Assembly: GCF_003668565.1 (NCBI RefSeq)
Contig: NZ_RCWJ01000001.1
Span: forward strand, 1,178,001-1,242,000
Origin: Mycetocola zhadangensis
GTDB taxonomy: Bacteria > Actinomycetota > Actinomycetes > Actinomycetales > Microbacteriaceae
Length of the DNA stretch: 64,000 bases
Reading direction: 5' to 3'
The notes beneath the pieces are model-generated. The model made no database searches. It saw only the letters and a program-made list of their open reading frames with translations, and was not told the DNA's origin. Made by a program: the position numbers and the translations under genes. Of the stretch, positions 63,757 to 64,000 are shown piece by piece. The stretch's first letter is position 1, and each line of letters starts with the position of its first letter.

Positions 63757-64000
63757 CTATCCGGCCGGGCGACTCGCTCCGAGCACAGCGTCGACGATTC
63801 CATCCAGACGCGCTGGGTTTGGGGCTTGAGCGAGCAGTCGAAAAAGCACAGTCCCCAAAAGTGCGTCAGCGATGGCAGCGGAATCCACCGCTGCTGACAA
63901 TTGTCCAGCGTGCTGGCCGCGCTCGAGACGATTCAGGAGGTCTCGATGGAGCGGTCCCGTCAGGTGGTCCCACAGAGCGGTTGCCTGGGCGGCATCGTCC
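63757..64000 (-). CDS. TetR-family regulator, C-terminal part (cut by window edge)
   Basis: In minus-strand reading, the last 81 codons are open to the edge and end in TAG: LWDHLTGPLHRDLLNRLERG, then IADALLGTVLFRLLAQ and LDGIVDAVLGASRPAG. This matches the C-terminal ligand domain of TetR/AcrR regulators. The DNA-binding half lies beyond 64000. Just upstream of the glycosyltransferase on the same strand, so possibly its regulator. Confidence 0.75.
   Translation of the reverse strand, partial: DDAAQATALWDHLTGPLHRDLLNRLERGQHAGQLSAAVDSAAIADALLGTVLFRLLAQAPNPARLDGIVDAVLGASRPAG

Noticed and set aside
1..64000. tRNA, rRNA, CRISPR array or prophage
   Set aside because: No T-loop-like GTTCGAATCC with a cloverleaf, no repeat-spacer pattern, and no integrase, terminase or capsid genes were seen.

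Overview
The window is a chromosomal segment of a high-GC Gram-positive bacterium, most likely an actinobacterium of the Microbacteriaceae. The evidence is the very GC-rich third-base codon use, the pgsA-garA-ftsR-merR cluster shared with mycobacteria and corynebacteria, predicted coenzyme F420 enzymes, a DinB/mycothiol-type thiol enzyme, a mycobacterial-type Vms1/BaeRF2 protein, a DUF222-HNH (13E12-type) gene, and the recurrent octamer CGGATGCC in coding strands. I see no tRNA, rRNA, transposase, integrase, prophage module or CRISPR array. Genes are dense and intergenic gaps are mostly under 250 bp.

Layout. 1-7600: the N-terminal seven-eighths of pyruvate carboxylase (minus strand, cut by the window start), an orphan ParA, then the minus-strand cluster pgsA, garA-like FHA, ftsR and an Rv1830-type MerR regulator, followed by a plus-strand SGNH hydrolase. 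7500-18400: a type III polyketide synthase with a methyltransferase, a Dps ferritin, a DUF7882 protein, and a run of metabolic and stress genes (two metallo-beta-lactamase-fold proteins, S4 RNA-binding protein, acyl-CoA dehydrogenase, NAD-binding/DUF2867 protein, two VOC proteins, an F420 luciferase-like oxidoreductase, SnoaL protein, macrodomain). 18400-24700: the treX-treY-treZ operon, which makes trehalose from glycogen. A maltokinase lies apart at 28.8-30.1 kb. 25.0-28.8 kb: BaeRF2, a DoxX membrane protein, a catalase-like protein and a DinB protein, then a tautomerase bracketed by a duplicated DinB 3' end.

30.2-35.5 kb: an accessory signalling-like locus with a membrane protein overlapping a DUF4062-NB-ARC-TPR STAND ATPase, divergent from a two-domain flavoprotein resembling thioredoxin reductase but lacking its CxxC. 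35.5-40.5 kb: DUF72, an MSMEG_6728-type protein, a LigC-type ATP-dependent DNA ligase tail-to-tail with a LigD-type PrimPol, RNase HI with a C-terminal tail, and TetR. 40.6-42.4 kb: a DUF222-HNH gene broken by a frameshift. 42.7-46.9 kb: an ArsR-SRPBCC pair with a palindrome across the start codon, a second DUF72, MsrA, GNAT, a Ddn-like protein and a membrane protein.

47.0-64.0 kb: DEAD-box helicase, VOC protein, DUF503, NYN-LOTUS nuclease-like protein with a small helix-hairpin-helix ORF that has no ordinary start codon, class II glutamine amidotransferase, MarR, a flavin oxidoreductase translationally coupled to a SigJ-like ECF sigma factor, LD-carboxypeptidase, two M23 peptidases, SDR, pseudouridine synthase, serine hydrolase, a GT1 glycosyltransferase and the C-terminal part of a TetR regulator at the right edge.

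Most of the window is ordinary chromosome. The places most worth a second look are the STAND/flavoprotein locus, the duplicated DinB 3' end around the tautomerase, the frameshifted HNH gene, the minimal type III PKS pair, and the HhH ORF after the NYN gene.
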